The notes under the pieces are model-generated. The model was not told the origin of the DNA and did no database searches. It worked only from the letters and a program-made list of their open reading frames with translations. This document shows, piece by piece, positions 48,278 to 55,596 of a stretch of 64,000 bases of DNA; position 1 is the first letter of the stretch, and each line of letters begins with the position of its first letter. Made by a program: the position numbers and the translations under genes. The stretch is from Kangiella sp. Its GTDB lineage: Bacteria; Pseudomonadota; Gammaproteobacteria; Enterobacterales; Kangiellaceae. The DNA lies in contig JANQSG010000015.1 of the NCBI GenBank assembly GCA_028284185.1, positions 62,001-126,000 on the forward strand. The letters are read 5' to 3'.

Positions 48278-48377
48278 AAATTGTCCGATTTCTTTGTTAA
48301 AGTTTAATTCGGTTGTGCTCATTTACTAAAGTAAACTCCGCAACCTCATTAAACTTTGCCTCGAACTCAAACAATTT
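48278..48377 (+). repeat. Covarying structured repeat, copy C (between guaB and guaA)
   Basis: The outer stem is AAATTGT / ACAATTT. The long stem is AAAGTTTAAT-TC-GGTTG / CAACC-TC-ATTAAACTTT and the inner hairpin TTTAC-TAAA-GTAAA. Conserved linkers are CCGATTTCTTTGTTAAA, CTCA, CTCCG and TTTGCCTCGAA. This is the best-paired of the three copies and begins seven bases after the guaB stop. Confidence 0.8.
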
Positions 48378-48455
48378 TATTGTTTCTCTCAAGTGCAAAC
48401 AAGTGAGTTCTTTTAGAGAACTTTAAAAGTTAAAGAAAAACCATGGAATAGAAAG

Positions 48456-48480
48456 AACCGCAGAGAGCCTGCGGTTTTTT
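48456..48480 (+). terminator. Intrinsic terminator between guaB and guaA
   Basis: AACCGCAG-AGAGC-CTGCGGTT then a T run. It lies 37 bases before the guaA track start and would limit readthrough from guaB. Confidence 0.82.
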
Positions 48481-48522
48481 GATTTAAGAATTTTTTATGC
48501 CTAACCGAAGAAGGTAATGCTG

Positions 48523-50094
48523 ATGCAAGCGAATATTCATGATCATCGAGTTCTGATTTTAGATTTTGGTTCTCAATATACCCAGTTGATTGCGCGTCGT
48601 GTCCGTGAGATTGGGGTTTATTGTGAGTTGGTGCCTTTCGACATTAGCGATGATTTTATTCGTGAATTTAATCCAAAGGGAATTATTCTTTCCGGTGGCC
48701 CTGAATCGGTAACTTTGGATGATACGCCAAGAGCTCCCGATTTAGTGTTTCAGATGGGCGTACCTGTTTTGGGTATCTGCTATGGCATGCAAACCATGGC
48801 GCATCAGTTAGGTGGTAAAGTTGGCACTTCTGATAAAAAAGAATTTGGTTATGCCGAAGTTACGGCAACCGATAATAGGTTATTAAAGGGTATTGAAGAT
48901 CATATTGTGAATGGCAAGGCTATCCTTGATGTTTGGATGAGTCATGGCGATAAGGTAGTGGAAGTACCGCCAACTTTTGAAGTGATTGCGTCAAGTGATA
49001 ATGCGCCAATTGCGGCTATAGTACATAAAGAAAAACCTTTCTATGGCATTCAATTTCATGCAGAGGTTACTCACACTAAACAGGGTGGTCGTATTTTAGA
49101 ACGTTTTGTTGCTGATATTTGTGGCTGCGAAAAATTATGGACTTCGGCCAATATTATTGAAGATGCGATTGTACAAATTAAGCAGCAAGTTGGTGATGAG
49201 GAAGTGGTTTTAGGCCTGTCAGGTGGTGTGGATTCCTCAGTTACAGCCATGCTTTTACACAGAGCTATTGGCGATCAATTAACCTGTGTATTTGTGGATA
49301 ATGGCTTGCTTCGTTTAAACGAAGGTGATCAGGTAATGGATATGTTTGCTGGCAAATTTGGCTTAAACATTATTCGCGTTGATGCTGAAGATCGCTTTTT
49401 ATCAGAGCTACAAGGGATTGATGAGCCAGAAGCCAAACGAAAAATTATTGGCAAAGTATTTGTTGATATTTTTGATGAAGAATCTCAAAAGTTAGTTAAT
49501 GCTAAGTGGCTGGCTCAAGGTACTATTTATCCTGATGTGATTGAATCTGCCGGTGCCAAGACCGGTAAGGCACATGTAATTAAATCCCACCATAATGTTG
49601 GTGGTTTGCCTGAAGATATGGAATTAAAGCTGGTTGAACCGTTACGTGAGTTATTTAAAGATGAGGTACGCAAGATTGGTCTGGAGTTAGGTTTACCTTA
49701 CGATATGCTCTATCGGCATCCATTCCCAGGACCAGGTTTAGGGGTGCGTATTCTGGGCGAGGTGAAAAAAGAATATGCCGATTTATTGCGTAAAGCTGAC
49801 GCAATATTTATTGAAGAACTTTATAAGTGGGATTTGTATCATAAAACCAGCCAATCCTTTACGGTATTTTTACCCGTACGCTCGGTTGGTGTGATGGGCG
49901 ATGGTCGTAAATATGACTATGTGGTAGCTTTAAGAGCAGTAGAAACTATTGATTTTATGACTGCTCGTTGGGCACATTTACCATACGAATTCTTGGAGCA
50001 TGTTTCGGGTAGGATTATTAATGAGGTAGATGGGATTTCGAGAGTGACTTACGACATATCCTCAAAGCCACCAGCTACTATTGAGTGGGAGTAA
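48523..50094 (+). CDS. guaA: GMP synthase (glutamine-hydrolysing)
   Basis: I choose the ATG at 48523, eight bases after GAAGG; 523 residues. The N-terminal glutaminase domain has [12 protein letters not shown] with the Cys nucleophile and QFHAEVTHT (Ala where Pro is usual). The PP-loop is [13 protein letters not shown], and the C-terminal dimerisation domain ends [17 protein letters not shown]. It turns XMP into GMP. Confidence 0.98.
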   Translation: MQANIHDHRVLILDFGSQYTQLIARRVREIGVYCELVPFDISDDFIREFNPKGIILSGGPESVTLDDTPRAPDLVFQMGVPVLGICYGMQTMAHQLGGKVGTSDKKEFGYAEVTATDNRLLKGIEDHIVNGKAILDVWMSHGDKVVEVPPTFEVIASSDNAPIAAIVHKEKPFYGIQFHAEVTHTKQGGRILERFVADICGCEKLWTSANIIEDAIVQIKQQVGDEEVVLGLSGGVDSSVTAMLLHRAIGDQLTCVFVDNGLLRLNEGDQVMDMFAGKFGLNIIRVDAEDRFLSELQGIDEPEAKRKIIGKVFVDIFDEESQKLVNAKWLAQGTIYPDVIESAGAKTGKAHVIKSHHNVGGLPEDMELKLVEPLRELFKDEVRKIGLELGLPYDMLYRHPFPGPGLGVRILGEVKKEYADLLRKADAIFIEELYKWDLYHKTSQSFTVFLPVRSVGVMGDGRKYDYVVALRAVETIDFMTARWAHLPYEFLEHVSGRIINEVDGISRVTYDISSKPPATIEWE

Positions 50095-50108
50095 AAATTC
50101 AATATATT

Positions 50109-50624
50109 ATGTTAGACTTTAAATTGAACTTTGAAACTGAATCCTTCTCTTTGATTCAAACTGAAGATTTTCATTTTGAGGAGTTATATTCGGTTGCAAG
50201 TAACCCAGTTATTTGGGAACAGCACCCTGAAAAAGATAGATGGAAGAAGACGATATTTTCAAGTTTTTTTCAAACTGCCATTCAAAATGAATTAGGATGT
50301 TTTACTATTCTTGATAAGAAATTGGATAAATTTATTGGGTCTACAAGATTTTACTCTCATGATGTAACAGATAGTTCAGTTCGGATCGGATATACATTTC
50401 TTTCTCCCGAATACTGGGGAACTTCTGCTAATCATCAAATAAAAAAAGTCATGTTAGATTATGTTTTTCAATATATTAAAAAAGTCTTTTTTGATATTGG
50501 GGAAAATAATGTTCGTTCAAGAAAAGCAACTGAAAAGTTAGGGGCAGTTCAGTACAAAAAAAGGGATGATGGTATATTGATTTATATGTTACTTAAGAAA
50601 GAATATCTCTTGAGAAATTTGTAG
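50109..50624 (+). CDS. GNAT family N-acetyltransferase
   Basis: The protein has 171 residues from the ATG at 50109; the track GTG lies inside the guaA tail. The RimJ/RimL-like layout is visible: FIGSTRFYSHDVTDSSVRIGYTFL, then the acetyl-CoA turn SPEYWGTSANHQIKKVMLDY and the asparagine helix GENNVRSRKATEKLGAVQ. The target is unknown. Codon use is more AT-rich than in guaA and tadA, between which it sits, so it may be a late insertion. Confidence 0.88.
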   Translation: MLDFKLNFETESFSLIQTEDFHFEELYSVASNPVIWEQHPEKDRWKKTIFSSFFQTAIQNELGCFTILDKKLDKFIGSTRFYSHDVTDSSVRIGYTFLSPEYWGTSANHQIKKVMLDYVFQYIKKVFFDIGENNVRSRKATEKLGAVQYKKRDDGILIYMLLKKEYLLRNL

Positions 50625-50709
50625 GATAGAAATGATAATTTTGCATAAAGTTAATACAAAGTTATAAATACACACTATAAAATCTATGTTCGAAAAGAGG
50701 AAATCTGGT

Positions 50710-50763
50710 ATGCATCTATGGGGGAGGCATTACTTGAAGTTGAATAAGAAATTTATTGGATGA
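50710..50763 (+). CDS. 17-codon ORF overlapping the tadA start (possible coupling peptide)
   Basis: An ATG with AGAGG about nine bases upstream opens MHLWGRHYLKLNKKFIG and stops at TGA within ATGA, whose ATG is the tadA start. An in-frame ATG at 50686 would add eight residues but has no ribosome site. TadA itself has no clear Shine-Dalgarno, so this short ORF may deliver ribosomes to it. It may equally be the remnant of a lost gene. Confidence 0.45.
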   Translation: MHLWGRHYLKLNKKFIG

Positions 50764-51224
50764 GTAAGTTTTCTCAAAAAGACAATCAGTATATGCAGCG
50801 AGCTTTTGAGCTTGCTGTATTGGCGGAAGAAAAGGGCGAAGTACCGGTGGGTGCGGTTTTGGTTAAGGATAATGAAATAATTGGTGAAGGATTTAATCAG
50901 CCAATTTTAAATCACGACCCGTCAGCCCATGCGGAAATTATGGCTCTACGCCAGGCAGGTCAAAAACTTCAAAACTATCGCCTGGTTGATACCACTTTAT
51001 ATGTAACTTTAGAGCCTTGTGCCATGTGTGCAATGGCTTTGGTTCACGCAAGAGTGAGCAGAGTTATTTTTGCAACGAAAGATTCCCGAACAGGTGCCGC
51101 AGGTTCAGTTTTTGATATTTTAGAGCATGATGCTTTAAATCATCATTGTGAAGTTCAATCAGGTTTGCTACAAGCAGAAGCAAGTGCGCAGTTAAAGCAA
51201 TTTTTTAAGAACAAAAGAAAATAA
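50760..51224 (+). CDS. tadA: tRNA-specific adenosine deaminase
   Basis: TadA is 154 residues. The zinc site is HAEIMAL with the catalytic Glu and PCAMCAMA. The N-terminus (MQRAFELAVLAEEKGEVPVGAV) is standard. It deaminates A34 of tRNA-Arg to inosine. The start is in the sequence GGATGA, shared with the stop of a short upstream ORF. Confidence 0.97.
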   Translation: MSKFSQKDNQYMQRAFELAVLAEEKGEVPVGAVLVKDNEIIGEGFNQPILNHDPSAHAEIMALRQAGQKLQNYRLVDTTLYVTLEPCAMCAMALVHARVSRVIFATKDSRTGAAGSVFDILEHDALNHHCEVQSGLLQAEASAQLKQFFKNKRK

Positions 51225-51230
51225 TTATTT

Positions 51231-51758
51231 ATGGATAATCAAGCCTATCAGGCTCCTCAGGCTGATATTACTCTAGAGAAGGAAACAGATAAGCAAGCAT
51301 TTAAACTTCTCGATTGGAAAGGAAGAGTCGGACGACTTAAGTATATTCAATTATCATTCTTTTATCCCTTCCTTGTATCTGTAGGCTTGATAATTACAAG
51401 TATCTTATCATTAACTTTATTTTCTAACAGTCCTTCAACCATTAAATCTACAGGAATACTATTTGAGTGGCTATACAGTGGATTAATGATTTATTGGCTC
51501 TTGATTTGGATTTGGTGCAGTATTCAACGAATTCATGATATTGACCTAAGTGGTTGGTTATTATTCTTTTGGTTAATGCCAGTAGTAAATTTATTGTTGC
51601 TTATTATTCCAGGAACTATGGGTTCCAATAGATATGGTAAAGAAATGAAAGAAGTTAATTTATTTGTGAAAATATCGGCTGGGATAGGCGTTTTAGGAGT
51701 AGTGATGTTTTACTGGTTTTTTTATCTTTGGATTAGATTTAGTCTCTTTTGGTTTTAA
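51231..51758 (+). CDS. DUF805 family membrane protein (first of two)
   Basis: It has 175 residues. After MDNQAYQAPQADI comes the family start WKGRVGRLKYIQLSFF, then four membrane helices (about 38-60, 75-98, 106-126 and 140-163). SIQRIHDIDLSGW and GTMGSNRYGKE are the DUF805 signatures. Role unknown. It starts six bases after tadA and is followed by a paralogue with the same MDNxxYQxP beginning, which indicates duplication. Confidence 0.87.
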   Translation: MDNQAYQAPQADITLEKETDKQAFKLLDWKGRVGRLKYIQLSFFYPFLVSVGLIITSILSLTLFSNSPSTIKSTGILFEWLYSGLMIYWLLIWIWCSIQRIHDIDLSGWLLFFWLMPVVNLLLLIIPGTMGSNRYGKEMKEVNLFVKISAGIGVLGVVMFYWFFYLWIRFSLFWF

Positions 51759-51867
51759 GTCGTAAACATTATTGACATTAAAATTAAATAGCTTTGTAAT
51801 GCATACTACATTACAAGAATAAAAGTAAATTAAATAATTTAATCAAATAACAATATAGGGGTACAAA

Positions 51868-52431
51868 ATGGATAATAATGTTTATCAGTCGCCAGAGAGC
51901 GATCTTTCTACTCGTGATGATGATGCTACTCAACCGGTAAAACTATTTAACGCCAGTGGTCGTATGGGACGTGTAAGGTATATTGCTTATACCGTTGGCT
52001 TGCCTATGCTTATGTTATTGCCAGTGTTCATCATCGGGTTTGTTATGGGACTTACCGGCAAAGGTGATTCTGGCAGTATTGGTGACGGAATTTTATTTTT
52101 AATCTTAGGGGTGATTTTTTATACCGTGGTAATTGCTGCGGCTATATGGGCAACTATTCAGAGATGTCACGATTTTGACACTTCCGGTTGGCTTACTTTA
52201 TTACTGATCGTTCCGTTAGTGCCTTGGATTTTCTGGTTTATTCCAGGAACTAAAGGTGAAAATCGTTTTGGACCAAAGCCAGAGCCTAATAAACCTATTC
52301 ACTGGATCGGTGCTACGGTTGCTCCAGTTTTGATGATAGTTGGTGTTTTAGCTGCTATTGCCATCCCAGCCTATCAGGATTATGTGGAGCGTGCTAAACA
52401 GGCTCAAATACAGTCTTATAACCAAGAGTGA
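51868..52431 (+). CDS. DUF805 protein with C-terminal pilin-like helix
   Basis: A paralogue of the previous gene, 187 residues. The DUF805 part runs to about 142 (NASGRMGRVRYI, TIQRCHDFDTSGW, GTKGENRFGPKP). It is followed by APVLMIVGVLAAIAIPAYQDYVERAKQAQ, which closely resembles the N-terminal helix of type IV pilins but sits at the C-terminus and lacks the GFTLIE processing site. GC content is higher than in the first copy. Function unknown; the lysine-leader promoter begins right after its stop. Confidence 0.87.
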   Translation: MDNNVYQSPESDLSTRDDDATQPVKLFNASGRMGRVRYIAYTVGLPMLMLLPVFIIGFVMGLTGKGDSGSIGDGILFLILGVIFYTVVIAAAIWATIQRCHDFDTSGWLTLLLIVPLVPWIFWFIPGTKGENRFGPKPEPNKPIHWIGATVAPVLMIVGVLAAIAIPAYQDYVERAKQAQIQSYNQE

Positions 52432-52459
52432 TTGACAACAAATAAATTTTAGCTAGACT
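52432..52459 (+). promoter_or_regulatory. Promoter of the lysine leader and lysC-lysA
   Basis: A perfect TTGACA, 16 bases, TAGACT. Predicted transcription start is 52465-52467, at or next to the leader ATG, so the leader transcript may have almost no 5' UTR. Confidence 0.6.
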
Positions 52460-52466
52460 AAAGGCC

Positions 52467-52544
52467 ATGAATTTATCTACTTGTAATAAAAAACGTACTA
52501 AAAAGGTATCTAAAAAAGATGCTAAGGCGAACTATTGCGGGTGA
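52467..52544 (+). CDS. Lysine-rich leader peptide of lysC-lysA (attenuator)
   Basis: A 25-codon ORF too short for the track, encoding MNLSTCNKKRTKKVSKKDAKANYCG. Seven residues are Lys, in three Lys-Lys pairs repeated every four residues plus a fourth single Lys. The stop codon lies in GCGGGTGA. A copy of GCGGGT also forms the 3' arm of the downstream terminator, and its complement ACCCGC forms the 5' arm. This is the layout of his, thr and phe leader peptides, here positioned before the genes for the first and last steps of lysine synthesis. The AAAGG before the ATG could be a weak ribosome site if transcription starts far enough upstream. Confidence 0.75.
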   Translation: MNLSTCNKKRTKKVSKKDAKANYCG

Positions 52545-52591
52545 AAAATTAATCACATCATGTTAAAAACCCGCTTAAGGCGGGTTTTTTT
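52537..52591 (+). promoter_or_regulatory. Attenuator: antiterminator and terminator before lysC-lysA
   Basis: Segment 2, GCGGGT (52537-52542), can pair with segment 3, ACCCGC (52569-52574). Segment 3 can instead pair with segment 4: AAAACCCGC-TTAAG-GCGGGTTTT (52566-52588), followed by T residues. A ribosome stalled at the Lys codons leaves segment 2 free; a ribosome at the stop codon covers it and lets the terminator form. Confidence 0.75.
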
Positions 52592-52627
52592 ATAGTTACT
52601 AAAAAATACTACGAGAAGGTATTGGCA

Positions 52628-55201
52628 ATGGATCATAACAACTCTTGGCAAGTGTTAAAGTTTGGTGGCACCAGTGTGTCCTCAAAAATCAATTGGGATA
52701 ATATTGTTGCTATTGTTAAACATAAACTCGCCAAGAACAAAAAGCTTTTTATTGTTCACTCGGCTTTGAGTCAAGTGTCTAATCGGTTGGAAGCCTTGGT
52801 TGCTTTGGCTGAAACGGGCGATAAGGCTGCATATAAGAAGCTTCTGGAGCAAATTGTTCAACAGCATCAGGATTTGGTTGGTGATTTGTCGGTAGATGCA
52901 GAGTTATTAAGTGAAAATTACCAATATCTTCGTGATTTGAGCGATGGTATTTATTTGCTCGGAGAAGCCAGTGATAAAAGTAAAGCCAAAGTAATGGCAC
53001 AAGGCGAGTTATGGGCCACTAAAATTGGTCATGCCTATTTACAGCTACAAGTTTCTGGGCACCAGACATTATGGTTAGAAGCCTCGAAAACACTAAAAGT
53101 TATTGATGAGCAGCAGCAAAGCTATCTTGCAGCTAATTGTGTTTTTGCTCCAGATTCAAAGCTTCAAGAGCAGGTTAGTAGCTATGATCTGGTTATTACT
53201 CAGGGTTTTATTGCGGCTAATAATGAGGGTGACATTTTATTGTTAGGGCGTGGCGGTTCAGATACCTCAGCAGCTTATTTTTCGAGTAAATTGGAAGCAG
53301 AGAATCTGGAGATTTGGACTGATGTTGAAGGTGTTTTTAGCGCCAATCCGCAGCAAGTCGAAAATGCTCGATTGCTGACACATTTGAGTTATCAGGAGCT
53401 GCAGGAAATGGCATCGGCTGGAGCCAAAATCATACATCCAAGAACCATTAAACCATTAAGGCAAAATAATATTCCACTCTATATTCGCTCAACCTTGTCG
53501 CCAGAATTAGCTGGAACCGAGGTTAATCAAGGTCAAAGTACCGTTGGCATGGTTAAGGCGATTAATGCTAAGCGTGGCGTGACCTTAATTTCTATGGAAG
53601 CCATGAATATGTGGCAACAAGCGGGCTTTTTATCGGATTTGTTTACCATTTATAAAAAGCATCAAGTATCAGTGGATCTGGTATCGACCTCAGAAACCAA
53701 TGTCACTGTGACCTTAGATAGCTTAACTCAGACTTTAAATCCAAAACAAATCGGGCAGTTAGTGGCTGATTTGTCTAGAGTTTGTCAGGTTGCAGTGTTT
53801 AATGAGTGCGCTGCAGTTTCTATTGTTGGGCAGAATGTTCGCTCCAGCTTGCATAAAATTGCTCCAGCTTTATCTATTTTTGAAAGTTACAAAGTTTATT
53901 TGATGTCACAATCGGCTTCAGATTTGAATCTTACTTTTGTTGTTGATAATGAGCACTGTGATAAGGTTATTGCTTCGTTACACGAGACTTTAATTAGTAA
54001 TAACCCTAATAGTCAACAATTGGGGCCGACCATTTCCGAGCTAAGAAAACTTCATGCTAGTGAAGAAACAAACTATTGGTGGCAGTCTAAGCTGCCAGCG
54101 ATTCACGATTTAATGCAACAGCAGGATTCCGCTTACTTATATGATTTATCAGTTGTTGCCAATAATGCTCAAGAATTAAAATCAATTAGTGCGGTGGATG
54201 AGGTTTTTTATGCAGTCAAAGCCAATAATAACCTGCAAATTTTAGATACTATTTATAAACAGGGTATTAATTTCGAAGCGGTTTCAGTTGATGAAATTAG
54301 GCTGATAAGAAAGCAGTTCCAACAGAATGATTATCGAATATTTTTCACGCCAAATTTTGCCGCAAAAAAAGAGTATCAAGAAGCTTTATCTTATGAAGTT
54401 ACTCTTTGTTTAGACAGTAGCTATCCTTTGCAGCACTGGCCGGAAGTGTTTGCTGGCAAAGAGATTTTTCTGCGCATCGATCCCAATGTTGGTAAAGGTC
54501 ATCATCAGTTTGTGAAAACTGCAGGTGCTTCATCCAAGTTTGGTATTCCTCAGTCAGAACTGGAGCAATTAATTCCTATACTAGCCAAGCATCAGATCGA
54601 GGTTATAGGGCTGCATGCCCATGCTGGAAGTGGTATTTTAAATAATGACCATTGGGCTGAACATGCGCAATTTTTAGTAACATTAGCGTCTCAATTTAGT
54701 GGTGTTAAGTACCTAAATCTGGGTGGGGGCTTTGGTATTAAAGAAAGGGAGCAACAAACGGCGCTGACCATGAAACTGGTCGATCAGCATTTACAGCAAG
54801 TGAAAAAAGATCACCCTGAATATGAGTTCTGGATCGAGCCTGGTCGTTTTATGGTGGCTAATGCTGGTGTGTTATTGGCTAAAACTACTCAGGTAAAACA
54901 AAAAGATAACTACTATTATGTAGGCCTTAATACTGGTATGAATTCGTTAATGCGCCCAGCACTTTATGGTTCATATCATCCAGTTTTTAACCTTAGTAAG
55001 TTTGAACAGGCTAAGGATAAACTGGCAACCATTGTTGGTCCAATTTGTGAAAGCACCGATAAACTGGCCATAGAAATTCCGTTTCCAGTAACTGAAGAAG
55101 GTGACTTGGTTTTAATCGATAATGCGGGGGCTTATGGCCACGTTATGTCAAATCATTACAATTTACGCACGCCAGCTAAAGAGTTTTGTTTAGAGGTTTG
55201 A
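52628..55201 (+). CDS. lysAC: Bifunctional aspartate kinase / diaminopimelate decarboxylase
   Basis: The fusion has 857 residues from the ATG at 52628, eight bases after GAAGG. The aspartate kinase half (about 1-460) begins LKFGGTSVSS and has the ACT-type regulatory region around 310-460. The decarboxylase half (about 475-857) has VFYAVKANNN with the PLP lysine, HAHAGSGI, the glycine-rich LGGGFGI, IEPGRFMVANAG and CESTDKL. It joins the first and last steps of lysine synthesis. Such fusions are known in Xanthomonadaceae. A lysine-rich leader attenuator lies directly upstream. Confidence 0.95.
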   Translation: MDHNNSWQVLKFGGTSVSSKINWDNIVAIVKHKLAKNKKLFIVHSALSQVSNRLEALVALAETGDKAAYKKLLEQIVQQHQDLVGDLSVDAELLSENYQYLRDLSDGIYLLGEASDKSKAKVMAQGELWATKIGHAYLQLQVSGHQTLWLEASKTLKVIDEQQQSYLAANCVFAPDSKLQEQVSSYDLVITQGFIAANNEGDILLLGRGGSDTSAAYFSSKLEAENLEIWTDVEGVFSANPQQVENARLLTHLSYQELQEMASAGAKIIHPRTIKPLRQNNIPLYIRSTLSPELAGTEVNQGQSTVGMVKAINAKRGVTLISMEAMNMWQQAGFLSDLFTIYKKHQVSVDLVSTSETNVTVTLDSLTQTLNPKQIGQLVADLSRVCQVAVFNECAAVSIVGQNVRSSLHKIAPALSIFESYKVYLMSQSASDLNLTFVVDNEHCDKVIASLHETLISNNPNSQQLGPTISELRKLHASEETNYWWQSKLPAIHDLMQQQDSAYLYDLSVVANNAQELKSISAVDEVFYAVKANNNLQILDTIYKQGINFEAVSVDEIRLIRKQFQQNDYRIFFTPNFAAKKEYQEALSYEVTLCLDSSYPLQHWPEVFAGKEIFLRIDPNVGKGHHQFVKTAGASSKFGIPQSELEQLIPILAKHQIEVIGLHAHAGSGILNNDHWAEHAQFLVTLASQFSGVKYLNLGGGFGIKEREQQTALTMKLVDQHLQQVKKDHPEYEFWIEPGRFMVANAGVLLAKTTQVKQKDNYYYVGLNTGMNSLMRPALYGSYHPVFNLSKFEQAKDKLATIVGPICESTDKLAIEIPFPVTEEGDLVLIDNAGAYGHVMSNHYNLRTPAKEFCLEV

Positions 55202-55208
55202 GCTCATT

Positions 55209-55592
55209 TTAGTTCAAAAGACGATATTGATATTCAACTTGGGTAGCATCTGTTTGTCCGGTCCACATCAGGCAATGGGTGCTACTGGATTCAATTAAAA
55301 TAGTTTGGCTAATAGAGCGAGTGATTTGTGATTTAACCGGATAGAAACTTTGTTTATCTTGATGATAATGGACATTAAAAGATATGGGTTGACTGGCTTT
55401 AATAGAAAAGTTGAGCACCTGGTCTTTAGTGACATCAAAACAAATTTCACTAATTTCACCGCGATTGGAAATCAGTTGACCCAAATGTTTTATTGAGTCA
55501 TTGGATATTTGCGGCAGGTTTGATTGGCAACCGGCTAACACTAGAAAAGTGCTGATAGTAAAACTATTTAGCTGTTTTTTCATATTAGCCAT
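55209..55592 (-). CDS. Small putative lipoprotein downstream of valS
   Basis: This is a 127-residue product, or 124 from the second ATG. The signal ends with the lipobox STFLVLAGCQ. The mature domain is beta-rich and has two further cysteines (EICFDV and THCLMW). I recognise no family. It begins five bases after the valS stop without a clear ribosome site, so it is probably expressed by readthrough from valS. It converges with lysC-lysA. Confidence 0.72.
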   Translation of the reverse strand: MANMKKQLNSFTISTFLVLAGCQSNLPQISNDSIKHLGQLISNRGEISEICFDVTKDQVLNFSIKASQPISFNVHYHQDKQSFYPVKSQITRSISQTILIESSSTHCLMWTGQTDATQVEYQYRLLN

Positions 55593-55596
55593 TTTT

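Noticed and set aside
52545-52627. Lysine (L-box) riboswitch before lysC-lysA
   Set aside because: The space between promoter and gene is too short and is taken by the leader ORF and terminator; no L-box core was seen.
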